Assembly: GCA_019054805.1 (NCBI GenBank)
Contig: JAHQIY010000001.1
Location: 7,578,501 to 7,642,500, forward strand
DNA: 64,000 nucleotides
From: Brachionus manjavacas
Lineage: Eukaryota > Rotifera > Eurotatoria > Ploima > Brachionidae
Reading direction: 5' to 3'
This document shows positions 31,061-46,289 of this stretch, in pieces (the first letter of the stretch is position 1; every line of letters starts with the position of its first letter). The notes beneath the pieces are model-generated. The model ran no database searches, was not told where the DNA came from, and saw only the letters and a program-made list of their open reading frames with translations. The position numbers and the translations under genes were made by a program.

Positions 31061-31522
31061 CAGAGTTGTTTAAAAGTCTCAAATTAAAGTCCAAGTCAAA
31101 AAAAAAAAGTCCAAGTCCGGACTTTTTTTCTTTCTTTTATTTTCAAAAGTAATCTAATTTATATTCAAAAGTAATTTGACTTAAAGAAGATGAGAGAGAG
31201 ATTTAAATGAGTTATGCTCATTCGAGGTTTAAATTTAGCTAGATCGAATACATGCAAGTTTAGATTTAACTGGTTGAATATGCATGTCTCTTCACCCAAA
31301 ACCCAAAATCTGAAGATTTTTTTGTTGAATTTTTCTTGAACAAGAGCCTAAGTTTCAAAGCAACCAATATTTTGACAATTATTATTTTAAGACAATTTAA
31401 GAATTTTCTAGTAATGATTTTCATCGCAAAAAAAAATTATTAAGTTTTTGGATTTTTGGAAAAAAAGTAAAAAAAAAATAAAAAAAAGTCCGGACTTGGA
31501 CTTGTGACTTTAAACAACTCTG
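31061..31522. mobile_element. hAT-type MITE with perfect 8-bp target duplication
   Basis: Inverted ends CAGAGTTGTTTAAAAGTC and GACTTTAAACAACTCTG (one-base length difference), flanked on both sides by TTTGAAAT (31053-31060 and 31523-31530). The CAGAG terminus and 8-bp duplication fit the hAT superfamily. Palindromic AGTCCGGACT words sit near both ends. At 462 bp it has no transposase and depends on one supplied elsewhere. It lies between the arms of the spaced inverted repeat and is later than it, or part of it. Confidence 0.88.
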
Positions 31523-31617
31523 TTTGAAATTAAACTCTAGTGAAACAGAATGGATTTAATTTTTATTTGGAAATTTTAAAATAATATTGATAATTCTTTT
31601 TTTTTAATTTTTTTAAA

Positions 31618-31690
31618 CAATTTATTTATTTGTTTATCTGTACCGAGCTAATGCTCCTTCAGAATAAAATTATTAAAAAAAAAGATAAAT
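31618..31690 (-). mobile_element. Extremely 5'-truncated LINE tail
   Basis: TTTGTTTATCTGTACCGAGC followed by TAATGCTCCTTCAGAAT is an exact match to the 3' end of the LINE at 58.6 kb, followed by A-rich sequence. Only about 70 bases are present. Confidence 0.75.
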
Positions 31691-31731
31691 AATTCATTTA
31701 GTTTAAATTTATATTCAATCTTTGAAAAACT

Positions 31732-31940
31732 GGGTCTAGTCGGTTAGGTGAATCATCATTACCAATTATTTTTTTCCATCTTATCTTTAAATATTTCATT
31801 TAGCTTTTTTCTAAATAGATGAAAAAATTTAAAATTAGGTGAACAATTTTTAGATTAATTGAATTAATATTTCATAAAAAATGAGAACAAGAGTTGTTCT
31901 AGTAACAGGTGAAACATAGTATACCTAACCGACTAGACGC
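31732..31940. mobile_element. 209-bp MITE with 18-bp inverted ends and 8-bp duplication
   Basis: The ends GGGTCTAGTCGGTTAGGT and its complement differ at one base. GAAAAACT occurs on each side (31724-31731 and 31941-31948). An 8-bp duplication fits hAT or a related superfamily. The AGTCTAGTCG word recurs near 16649 and 16732. Confidence 0.85.
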
Positions 31941-32112
31941 GAAAAACTTTTAGATTTGGTGATAATTGACTTTCGTTGGATGCATTTAAAAAAAAAACTC
32001 AATTTATGAAAAATGGAAAACAGAGCGTAGATAGTTTTTAAACTATCAACATTATCTTAAGGATCATCATATGACAAAGTCATAGTAATAAAAAAAAATT
32101 AAGTTTTTCATT

Positions 32113-32234
32113 CTTGCAAAATTAACTTAAAATTGTTTTTTTTGAAACTGAAAAATATATTTGAAACATCGGCCTTTTTCAATGTTATTTCAACATCGGA
32201 TACATTTTGTAATTCAAACACAAAAAATTCAACC
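32113..32234 (-). repeat. Right arm of the 1.3-kb spaced inverted repeat
   Basis: Reverse-complement partner of 30919-31042. The bases between the arms hold the hAT-type MITE, the LINE tail and the 209-bp MITE. Confidence 0.85.
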
Positions 32235-32553
32235 ATTTCTTTGTCTAAATATAAATTCAATTAGTGTAATTTAACAATCTTGGAATTTAGCCATTAAATC
32301 TGAATAATTTAATTTTTAAAGGAAATGTTTATTAGATTTTGATTAAAAAGCTTTTAATTATATATAAAAAACAATATTTATTTAACTTCTATCAAAAAAT
32401 AAAAATAAAACAAACTCATGTTTATCAATAAAATAAAATTTAGTTTAATCTATATTCATGCTTCTATTATACACTTGGACATTAAAAAAAACAAAAATAA
32501 AATAGGACTTTGACATATTTAAAATATTGATTTTTAAATTATCTTCAAAAAAG
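32235..32553. other. AT-rich 3' flank of the MBT gene
   Basis: Nothing recognised beyond A/T-rich sequence. On the minus strand this is the 3' untranslated and terminator region of the MBT-domain gene. Confidence 0.5.
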
Positions 32554-36808
<4,255 letters not shown>

Positions 36809-38277
36809 ATTTAGGTTTTTTTTGGCAATTAGGAACCAAAAATATACTAATTTTTGAATATTTTTTTTTACTATAAATAAATTTTATTGTAAATATGTAC
36901 TATTTAAATAAATCATTTTTATATTCAGAACAAAATTCACTTTATTTTAGCAGGAAAAAAAAATTTGTTTGAACATTCTTTGATTTTCCTTATTTCTAAT
37001 AGTATAGTCTCATTATCTTAGAATTGAACTTACTTTTTTGTTTAATACTTTATGACAAAAATCATTTTATCATGCTAGTCTAAAACAAAATGAAAAATTA
37101 ATATAAAGAAAAATTAATATAATGAAAAATTAATATAATAAAAAATTAAAAAAACTTGAAGAAAAAATAATTAGGATATTTTTATGCTATTAAAAAAAAG
37201 AAATACGGCTGGTTATCATTCTTGGATTTTGTATTTTTTATTTGAAAAATTCTTGCCTCCAAAAATGAAAATGTAGATTTTAGAATTTCAATTATGCATC
37301 TTAAATAAATTCAAATAAAGAATTTTTTTATCAAAAATTTAGAAAATTATTTCTTTCCAAAAGTTTTAACTTAAATTTCTATTCATACATTAATGATGGT
37401 TAAAAATGATTGTAAAACTTCGAATCATATACATTTAATGTAATTCGTAGAAATTTACTTTTTCTTGTTTTCTTCTTGGTCTTTGTGCCTTATAAAATTA
37501 GACTATATTCATGTTAATTTGCATTATCAGCTGAATTTAACTTTCTTTTTGTCTCAACGCCAATTCTCAGTCAACCCAAAAGCAATGAAAAATCAATGAT
37601 TCTTTAGTGAATCATTTGAAATTTATTGAAATTTAAAGAAATTTATAGATGAAATTTTGTGGAAAAAAGATATCAATTTAAAATTTTCGTAAATAATTTT
37701 TACTTTTTCATTATTATCTAAATTGAAAAAATAGTAAGTCATTAATTTTTTGATTATTCTTAATTTTTTTCTGTTTTTTTATTTTTAAAATAAGAAAATC
37801 GAGTATTTAAATTCGAGGATGTTAGATTGAAAAAAAATTATCCTTTAACTTTAAAAATTTTAAAAAAATTTGAATTTTTATTTGACTTTTTCATAATTTT
37901 TATATTTTTTAAAAAAATGGAGAGATTTTTTAAAGTTTTAAATTATATATTTTTTTGTCAATTCACTGACTCGGCAGTGTATTTTTTATTACTAGCAGGT
38001 TTATTTTAAATTTTGTTCTTGGTATTTCATAAAAAAAGATCATTTTAAAAAAGAAAATTTCAAAAATCAACTTAGTCATTTTTAAGTCTTTTGAAATTTT
38101 TAATTGAAATTTAAAAAAAAAAGTCATTTCAAAGACTTTGAAATTAATAACTACATGGAACGGCAAAATACTCATTTTTAAAAAATAAAATTTCAATTTT
38201 TAAATTACTTTAAAATGACTTTTTTTCTAACTTTTGCGCAAGTCTATTTCGAAATTATCTTGACCAAATATTGACTT

Positions 38278-38303
38278 TGACTTTATGACTTTTAAACCAC
38301 TCT
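38278..38303. mobile_element. Solitary hAT-type terminus
   Basis: GACTTTATGACTTTTAAACC then ACTCTG matches the right end of the hAT-type MITEs at 25142 and 31522. No matching left end or target duplication was found, so it is a fragment. Confidence 0.5.
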
Positions 38304-38339
38304 GTTTTGTTACGAAATTAAAAAGGGCTTATATTTTTT

Positions 38340-38820
38340 GGAGGTGACAAATTTAGTTTTTTTAAGATGACAAAAATAACTAAAAGTGGTGACTAATTTA
38401 ATCTATTTTAGCTGACTATAAAAAACTAATTATTCTTACATAAAAACTAAGCGACTGACAAATATATATATGATGAGTATAAACCTGTTTTATAGATAGG
38501 TTCTAATTAAGCTATTTAATAATGTAATTCTCTAAGATTGTAAGGAATGAACTTAAATTGTGACATTGTCTCATAGTAGACTCTAGCTTGATAATGAGAT
38601 TTGGACAAAACGGTTTGTCATAATCGTCTGGAACTTCCTTCCGATTTTGGTGCAATAATTCAAGATTTTGATTTTTATTGTCACCTCAAAATCATTAATT
38701 TGTTGTAAAAATAATTAATTAGTCAAAAAAGTATTTTTGTCACTCAAATAATTATTTTATCAGTAAATTAAATTATTTTTCATCAAATGTAGTTTTTTGT
38801 CAGTCCATTATTGATGGCCA
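38340..38820. repeat. Facing arrays of TGAC(A/T)AAA repeats
   Basis: At 38341-38432 TGAC recurs every 22-26 bases (gaggTGACAAATTT, gaTGACAAAAAT, ggTGACTAATTT, gcTGACTATAAA). At 38678-38800 the same words recur in reverse complement (TTTTTGTCA and similar). The arrangement is a loose inverted repeat and may be the degraded terminal arrays of a transposon. Confidence 0.4.
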
Positions 38821-39012
38821 TTAAAAAGCATTTAATTTTAATTATAATCTTTATTAAGTTTTAATAATTAAAAATAAAAATTTGGTGTAAAGGATCAAAT
38901 GGGTCGCCTGGCAAACTAAATTGACTCGTGAAGCTTTGAGCTAAAAACTAAAATAAAAAGGAAAATCTAAATTTTTACTAAAAAATTTTTTTGTTCAATC
39001 GAAATGAGTTTT

Positions 39013-39200
39013 GCAGGCCTGGTTTAACTCAGTAGTAAAGAGTCTTAGAATTAAAATTTATTTAAGAATTAATATTTTAATTGTATAACTACAAGATATT
39101 AGCTTATTATTACTGAATGTAAAATCAGACAGCTCCTATAGCTAGGTCTAGCCTTTCTACGCAGGTCTCCTGTTGTAGCTTAAATATTATTATAATTATT
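39013..39200 (+). mobile_element. SINE-like element with tRNA-like head and LINE-like tail
   Basis: The start GGCCTGGTTTAACTCAGTAG and then TAAAGAGTC resembles the D-arm/A-box part of a tRNA. The end CTCCTGTTGTAGC followed by ATTATTATAATTATT resembles the 3' tail of the CR1/L2-like element at 46.7 kb (ACCTGTCGTAGCC then ATT repeats). A clear B box was not found and no target duplication was defined. Confidence 0.4.
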
Positions 39201-40059
39201 AAGAAAGAAAAATTTGGTTTTATTTATATTTATTATAATGTAATAAGATAATAAGTATCTATTTTTAATCTTATAGAGACACCGGTATATGCAACATTTA
39301 CCCTGAATGAATTAATTAAATTGACTAAATCAACATCTTGGAAAAAAATCGTTTACTATCTGTTGAACTACTATTTGAGTCAAATGACCCTTCAAGGATT
39401 TTCCAACAAGAAGGCGAATTGGCATATACAGATCACCCAGTAATCAACTCGTTCATAGAGCGATATATTAAATGTATTTTCGTAAAATATCGCTGATTTA
39501 CGTAAATTTATTTAAAATTCTCACCGCAGATCACTGCTTTATTAAAGCTTTCTGAACAAAATTTTATTTGGAATAAAATATGAATTATTTTCTTTTGAAA
39601 ATTTATTTTTGCCGCCAAAAATTGAACAAAAGTCGAAGACAAAAAACAGACAGGATTTTTAGATATAAATGAAAAATTTTAAATCAAATTTTATTTAAAT
39701 TAAAATAAATATTTAACAAATAACAACTTTAAATGCTAAGTTTTTGTTTTTTTTTGTTTTTTTAAAGAACATTTTAAACTATCGGCTCAAACCAAATTTA
39801 ATCATTGTGTTCAATGTTCTAAATTTTTAAAAACCTTTAGAAAAATCAAAAAATTAAGCTCTTTTAGTGGAAAAAAACCATAAAATGGCAAAAAAAAAAT
39901 TATAAAAATCCCTGAGGGCACTTGCAAATTCACTAAAACGTCTTGATCTTTTTTTATGGACTAATTATGAAATAAAACTATTAAAAAAAAACAAAAATAA
40001 GTAAATGGAATAAAATATTTAAAGTTTTTTTGTTTTTTTAAAGCTTAAATAAAAGCGGC

Positions 40060-42294
40060 CTAATGTTGCTTGTTGTTTCTGACCAAAAAGTAGTCGACTG
40101 TGAACAAGATGTTGTCCATGTAAAGTCTGAGGCCCTTGTTGGTCAATTGTCGGCCCTCTTGAGTGTGAAAATTTGGCTCAAAATGGTTGTTTAGCATGTA
40201 AAAGCAGTTCAACTCGCTCTTGGTCTGTTTGCAAAAGTTAATTATTCCCTTGTTAACATCATTGATAATTCCGTTTTCACTTCTTGATCTGCGTCTCATC
40301 AAAGTAGACAGCATAACAAAGCTGTTGGGACAGTATTCACGGATCAAAGTGGTCAACTCCTTGATGTGCTCGTGGGTCTTTGTCGAGTCACGTGTCTTGA
40401 ACAAATCTTCGTCCCCTACGTGCACCAACACGACTGGAGCCACTACCGAATCGTGCATTTTCAGCTGAGTTCTTAAATTGTCAATGCTTCCGCCACGAAT
40501 GAACTTGACAGATCGGAATTTCTTCGATGGATTGAATTTCAACTGATGCATTTGCTGCTGTTGATGGTACCGATCATGCTGAGCATGATTCTGGTAGCTC
40601 ATGGCCTGATTTAGCACAGCATTGGTCTTGACAAACTTGTTGAATAGATTGGTCTGCTGGTAGGAAATGAGGTCTGACACGACCAACAAATCGCACTTGA
40701 CTCTCATGGGAAATTTGATGGACGGCATGAGTTCTTCTTGCTTGGCCTCATCGTCCAGCTTGACCAATTTAACATCCAAATTGGTCATCTCGGCGTTGAG
40801 CTGCGCCACCAAGTCTTCTTGTTCGGTGAATATCCAGTAGGACTTCATTTCCTTGACTCTTTCGAACACGTCTTTGAGCGAGCCGTTGATGGCCGAGTCA
40901 AATATCCACACTTCACCATTGTTTTTGATTGTGTGCTGACCATTGGAGTCGCACGAGTGAAAGTTGGTGTAAATTCTGAGGTTGTTCAAGCTGTTGTAGA
41001 CTTTGCGTTGACGAGCGAAAAACTCCTCGTAGTAGGGCTTGTTCAATTCGGAGCACACTACGCTGATTTTTTTCTGCGAGTCATTCAGCAACAGCCACAA
41101 AGTCTGCAAACAGATTGTTCGGCGCGTTTTTTCAGTATCCTTGCTTAACAGGACAACTTTGGACCATGATCGACACTTTTGGTGAGTTGGCTTGAAAAAT
41201 TCGGCATGAATGTTCAATGCGGGCTGAAAGTGTTCCTTGGCCTCTTGTTGCAGAGCAAAATCACCAGTCTGAGCATACACAACTGGCAAAATGGAGTTGT
41301 TTCTCACGTTATTGATGAAACCAACCATCAAATTCATCAAATTCACATCGAATTTGTTGACTTTATTGGCCGCTTCGGCTTGCTGAAATTGCTGGCTCTT
41401 GGGCTCAATGACAGAGCGGGTCCACCACTTGGCAAATTCGGCACTGTTTTCCAAGTCAGTTTTGACCAAAAAGTTAAGTTGTCTGGAAGTTCGCGAGCTT
41501 GAGGTGCTCGATGTTGACGTGTTGTGGTCTCCTTTTGGGCTCATAGGTTGATTGTTGCCGAGTGGACATTCGGTGACGTTGGGCAAAGCGACGAACTCGG
41601 TGATGGGCACGCGACATTCGTTCACCTGGAAGCCTTTCACTTCAGCAATGAATCTGGCAATGGAGTCAAAGCATGAGCGAGCTTGGTTCAAGTGGGACTT
41701 GGCGCTGCTTCGTCGCTTCACGTCAAAATGATCACAGTCCTTGACCTCGAGCAACAAGACGCCAAAGCGCGGGTGAATTACAACCAAGTCACATTCGGTT
41801 TTGCGCATGTCCTTGCTATTCAAAAAGTGTTTGTACTTTCCGATCGAGTTGACACCATCTTGGCGCATTGATTGCAAAAATCGGTCGAAATTCATCAAGT
41901 CACCGTATTCAAAATTGGGCAGCAAAATCATGGGCTCGCCGGACTCGCGTGCCAATCTCGCAAAAGCTTCGTACACTCGTTGCTTCTGGCTGAGGCATGT
42001 CGGGTTCGGCCATTCGTACTTTTGTTCCCACGACATCTGAGTTGGCATCGGGTTCATGTGCATCCATTCACTCGGCTTCCAGTTCGGATTCTGCTCGCTG
42101 AATTTAGTCAAGCACAAATCGTAGAATTTCTGCATTATGGTCAAGTCGTACTGGTGCAAAGGATGCTGCTGGCTCTTCGGCTCCTGGTTTTGTGTTTGTT
42201 CCACTTGGCCTGGTTGATTGTTCATCAAGGGCTTGACATCGCTAGGCGCCATCAACTGACCAGACACCTCTGGCTGTAATTCGACTGCTGACAT
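40060..42294 (-). CDS. NERD-domain protein with degenerate P-loop and SGNH-like C-terminus
   Basis: Intronless, 744 residues. Residues 1-50 are Gln/Pro-rich and disordered-looking. A NERD nuclease-type domain lies at about 100-215, with ECDLVVIHPRFGVLLLEVKD providing the D and ExK of the PD-(D/E)xK fold. The middle (about 370-560) looks like a degenerate P-loop NTPase: VVLLSKDTEKTRRT stands where a Walker A would be and has lost its glycines, and GEVWIFDSA sits at a Walker B position. The C-terminal 140 residues resemble SGNH/GDSL folds (RGGSIDNLRTQL, VLVHVGDEDL, EGRQLTNKGLRLYMDN), but the usual GxND reads GDED and the usual DxxH reads EGRQ, so it is probably not an active hydrolase. Base composition is near 47% GC in sampled parts, far above all neighbours. 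Function unknown. Confidence 0.8.
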   Translation of the reverse strand: MSAVELQPEVSGQLMAPSDVKPLMNNQPGQVEQTQNQEPKSQQHPLHQYDLTIMQKFYDLCLTKFSEQNPNWKPSEWMHMNPMPTQMSWEQKYEWPNPTCLSQKQRVYEAFARLARESGEPMILLPNFEYGDLMNFDRFLQSMRQDGVNSIGKYKHFLNSKDMRKTECDLVVIHPRFGVLLLEVKDCDHFDVKRRSSAKSHLNQARSCFDSIARFIAEVKGFQVNECRVPITEFVALPNVTECPLGNNQPMSPKGDHNTSTSSTSSSRTSRQLNFLVKTDLENSAEFAKWWTRSVIEPKSQQFQQAEAANKVNKFDVNLMNLMVGFINNVRNNSILPVVYAQTGDFALQQEAKEHFQPALNIHAEFFKPTHQKCRSWSKVVLLSKDTEKTRRTICLQTLWLLLNDSQKKISVVCSELNKPYYEEFFARQRKVYNSLNNLRIYTNFHSCDSNGQHTIKNNGEVWIFDSAINGSLKDVFERVKEMKSYWIFTEQEDLVAQLNAEMTNLDVKLVKLDDEAKQEELMPSIKFPMRVKCDLLVVSDLISYQQTNLFNKFVKTNAVLNQAMSYQNHAQHDRYHQQQQMHQLKFNPSKKFRSVKFIRGGSIDNLRTQLKMHDSVVAPVVLVHVGDEDLFKTRDSTKTHEHIKELTTLIREYCPNSFVMLSTLMRRRSRSENGIINDVNKGIINFCKQTKSELNCFYMLNNHFEPNFHTQEGRQLTNKGLRLYMDNILFTVDYFLVRNNKQH

Positions 42295-45200
42295 TTTGTT
42301 TTAAAAAAATTTGTTTTTTTTTATTTAAAAATTGATCTAAAATTTTTGTAGGCTTAATAGAAATAGATAGTATGTGTGGGATGTGGAAGAGAGAATCGGT
42401 TTTTTGCTTAAATTGTCAAGCCGAAAAGCTTTGTAAATCTTTGAGAAAAAAATAAATTTTAAAGTTTTGAAATTTGCAATTTAAAAACTAAAAATTTTAA
42501 AGCGTGGCTTCAAATTGTATAAGAAAGATTTTAATTTTTCTTTTGAGACCGATATGAACATTTGATGAATGGGTAGGTACTATTATAGACTTAGCATTTG
42601 TGTTTCGTTAACACTAGTGCTTTCAAGAAAAAAGTTTTTTTTATTTTTTCAAGCTTAAAATTTTCTAAGCCAGTTTAGATTGTTCAGCTTTGTTCAGAAA
42701 TTTTTTTCACTATTATTACAAAATTTTGATTTCTAAAAATTTTTAACTAATACCCATGCTTAATGGTTTACAATATCAAAAAAAATGCTATTTATAATTC
42801 GATAATTTTTACTTTTAATTTAGTAAAAAAAAACTGCTTTCTAATCTTCGCTGTGGGTATGAAAGATTTAGTTACACTCGCAGGTTAATCAAGCAATTCC
42901 ACATTCATTTAAATTTTTAAAAACAAAAATTATTTGTTTGAAAGTGAAATTTTCTTAAAATTTTTATGATCAAAAAATATAAATTTAAAGATTTTATTTG
43001 ATTTTATTTCAATTAATTCTTTAAAATAAATAAACTGCATGTTTCAGATTAAAAAAAATTGAGTCGAAAATTTAACAGAATTTTTTGTTGCCAAAAAATT
43101 AATAAGTTTGTGTTCATTAATATGAACTAATTAATTAAAAAAGTTTAAATTTCTGCTTTTTTAAAAAGACTGCTTATAAAATTAAATTAAAGAAAAAAAA
43201 TTCTTATCACTGTTTTATATTACTAACTGTTAGTTTAATTTATATTTAAGAAATTAAACTTTTGAATTAAAAATTTTAAGTAAATCAAACAGATGATTTT
43301 GTTCCTCGCGAGCAATAATGAAAAAGAAATGATAGAAAGGCTAAAGTAAATCTTATATGAAAAACATGTTTTTAACTTTGGCACATAAAAACTTAAAAAA
43401 TGAATTTATTTTTCTAAAAATGTATTACCATATTACCAAGACCGTCAGACATATGTTATGGGTAAATGAGAACACTATATTTTCAACAGAACACTATATT
43501 ATATACTTTATAAAATAAATGATAAATTCGGAACATATTTTTTTTGGTCTTCATTCCTAAATATCAAAATAAGTTTGCCTTTGAATCAAAGTATTTAATA
43601 ATTTTGAAAAAAAAACTCGAGAAAATTTTGTTGCAATTTATTTTTACTGATTTTTACAGAAAAATGGTCTCTAAACTTTCCAGAGTTGAAGTGTCCAAGT
43701 CAAGGTCCGGACTTTGACTTTAATTTGTGACTTTTAAACAACTCTGTTTAGAAACTAGAAAAAAAATACGTTCAACTTCACTTTTATATCATTATAGGTT
43801 CATTAGATACTTATTTCTAATTATATTTTTGAACAAGCATTTTGAGAGTTACTTTGTAGTATTTGTGGTTTCTAAGTAAATTTATGAATTTAAGATGAAA
43901 TTGAATAATGATCCGAGTCTTAAATAATGACTACCAAAACTTTTTCAAATTCACAAATTATCTTTTTTTGTCCCTGAAGTTTTTTCATATGTTGCCATAC
44001 ATGACTTGTGTTGCACCTATCTTTGTGTTTTTCGCTTAGATACTGGGGATAAAACAAAAGATGATTTACTTGTCATTTGTAACATTAATTTTTTTTAAAG
44101 TTTTTTTTCGAAACATTTCAACACTGCCATATTTTTGTACCCCTGATTATGACCTTGGTTTCTCAAAATTCATTTGGCATAATATTCTGGAGAAAAATTG
44201 ATTCCATTAAGCGAAAATAAAAAAAAAAATTTACCAATGTATTGGAATTTCATGTGACAAGTTTTCACCATGAAAAAAGGAAATTTATAAAGCTCTTTGT
44301 AGGCTGTTAAGCCTTTTATTTTCTTCCATCTGATCAGATTTGAACTTCCGCTAAATTATTTTCAAATTCTGCTTAATTTTATCAAACGTGATAGAAAATT
44401 TAATAACAATTTATTATTTCAATTTTTTTGATTTTCGTAGCCTTTTTTGACTTTACTTAAAGAGAATAAATTTAATATTTTATATTGATATTGAAGCTTT
44501 CATCAAACAGCATTAACCTTGCCAGACTTGGCGCCTTATCATTAGTAAAATAGTAAAAGCCAAACTGGAATCTGGAAAGCAGAAGTGTTTAAGAAAAAAT
44601 GTGTGTGCTGAGAATATTGATCGACTCGTTAATAAAATTAAATTAAATAAAATTACGTACTGCATCAAAAATATAAACTATATTTTTATACGAGACTTGA
44701 TGGAATGCGTTTCTTCTCGATTTCATTAAGTAAGAAGGAAAGGAAAAATGTGAATAAATGTAATTAGTTTGATAATTCTTTTTGAATTAAAATAAAAATA
44801 TTAATATTTAAGGTAGTTATAGCTCTTTCAATTCAGTTCGTTTTTTAGTCTTTCCCAGTTATACGAAATATTTCAATTATTTGTCACTCGATATCACACT
44901 GTACGCAAACAATTAGTGGATCACTTTATTACTATTATTCGCTATTTTTACTTGAATTTTTACGATTATGTCAAGTATATCATATACATTTTAAGAAATA
45001 TTATGGTTGAAAGACTAGATAACAAGAAAATCAATTATGTTTATTCAAGATCTATCTGAGAAAGAGAAGAATTTGAAGGAAATGAATCAAGTCAATTTTT
45101 TTATTTTTATTTTTTGACGCAAATATTATCTAAGAATGCTTCAAAAATTAATATGAAAAGCATAAATTCAAATACAGAAACATTTTTTTCTGATAACTAA

Positions 45201-45557
45201 TAATCAAGTTTAATTTGAATTAAAATTAAGTTTTTTTCAAAATTTTATTGTGTAAATTTGAAGTAAATGTTAAAGTAAAGTTATGAGCACCTGAAATAAA
45301 AAAAATACATTTTTAAAAATTTAAATACAAGAATTGAAAATAAAGAAATTGTAAATTGATATTTTATTAATTGATAATTGGAAATATTTTTTTTGGATAC
45401 CTTTTTATTCAAATATCATATAATCTATTTTCGTTGACTTTAAACTTTATTTCGAAATGATTGAGCTAACTTTGGCATGGCTAATATAAATTTTAATTTT
45501 AATTTATCTGAAAAATTAGTTCTTTACTTTTATATTTCATTTTCATTGCAATCACAG
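42295..45557. other. 3.3-kb AT-rich spacer with small transposon scraps
   Basis: No gene seen. It contains TTAACACTAGTGCTTTC near 42608, similar to the TTAA-bounded end at 22.5 kb, and a 66-bp mini hAT-type repeat at 43681-43746. The remainder is A/T-rich with no open frame that shows a motif. Confidence 0.45.
43681..43746. mobile_element. 66-bp deletion derivative of the hAT-type MITE
   Basis: Starts CAGAGTTGAAGTG and ends GACTTTTAAACAACTCTG, with AGTCAAGGTCCGGACTTTGA between: both ends of the 31061 family with almost no interior. The 8-bp flanks do not match, so there is no target duplication. Confidence 0.6.
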
Positions 45558-45816
45558 GTTGGAAACGATAGAGCAGTCATAAATGAAGCACAAGTTATTT
45601 TTATGAAACAATTAAAAAATAGTAAAATATGTTGGTAATTACTGTACCTTTGAACAAAAGAATGCGTCATACTGCAAACAGCTCAAGAACATTGAGAAGA
45701 AAAAACATATGTATGTAATGGAATACAGTCCAAAATCTTCATTGGTTATAATCGATCATATATTTGTAGACAGAAATCGTGGTTTGGTTCGATCAAGTTT
45801 GTGTGCTCGCAAATAA
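45558..45816 (+). pseudogene. FLYWCH-type zinc-finger relic
   Basis: After an AG at 45556-45557 the frame reads VGNDRAVINEAQVIFMKQLK then NSKICW. It continues one frame over as YCTFEQKNASYCKQLKNIEK and then MYVMEYSPKSSLVIIDHIF. The W-x-C...C...D-H spacing and the charged N-terminal strand resemble the FLYWCH zinc finger found in Mutator-like transposases and some host proteins. A single frame change near 45640 separates the parts, and no other exons were found. It may come from a decayed DNA transposon. Confidence 0.45.
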
Positions 45817-46289
45817 AATAAATATGGGACTGAGCTTAGAATATTTTTACTTTTTTAAACTATTAAATGATCAACTGAAAAAAGACTTTTATACGCAATC
45901 ATAATTTGTTCAAAGTTTTTTTTCTTTTTTTTTTATCTTTTTTGCCTATGAGGCTTGAAACTAATGAAAAATAATAATAATAATCACAGAAATAAATTTT
46001 ATTTACTTTAAAATTTGCATTTGCGATTTATTAAAATAATTTAAATGAAATATCCAAGGGTCTTTTAAACAACGTACGATGGTACGTAGCCTTAGGAACA
46101 AAACCAAAACTTTGACTATAGACCCCATGCTTCTTTGCAAGTTTTTGCTATTTATTTCCAGACAGATTCTCAATTTAAAAAAATTTGATAAAGGAATGAG
46201 GAATGAAGTCATATTTTAAGAGGAATTTAATTATAGTAGTGCCAATTTTTTTTATTTTTAGCAAAAAAATTATTAAATATTACAGTTAA

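Larger units (their letters stand above)
36809..40059. other. 3.25-kb spacer with repeat debris
   Basis: AT-rich, no intact gene. It contains a hAT-type end at 38278-38303, two facing arrays of TGAC-containing repeats (38340-38820) and a SINE-like element (39013-39200), each listed separately. The left end should hold the MBT-gene promoter. Confidence 0.5.

Noticed and set aside
40220-42279. Several long open frames on the plus strand opposite the NERD gene
   Set aside because: The GC-richer gene lowers stop frequency on its antisense strand; none shows a family motif.
45776-45800. TTTGGTTCGATCAAG resembling a B box
   Set aside because: It lies inside the FLYWCH-like coding relic (GLVRSS) and no tRNA fold surrounds it.
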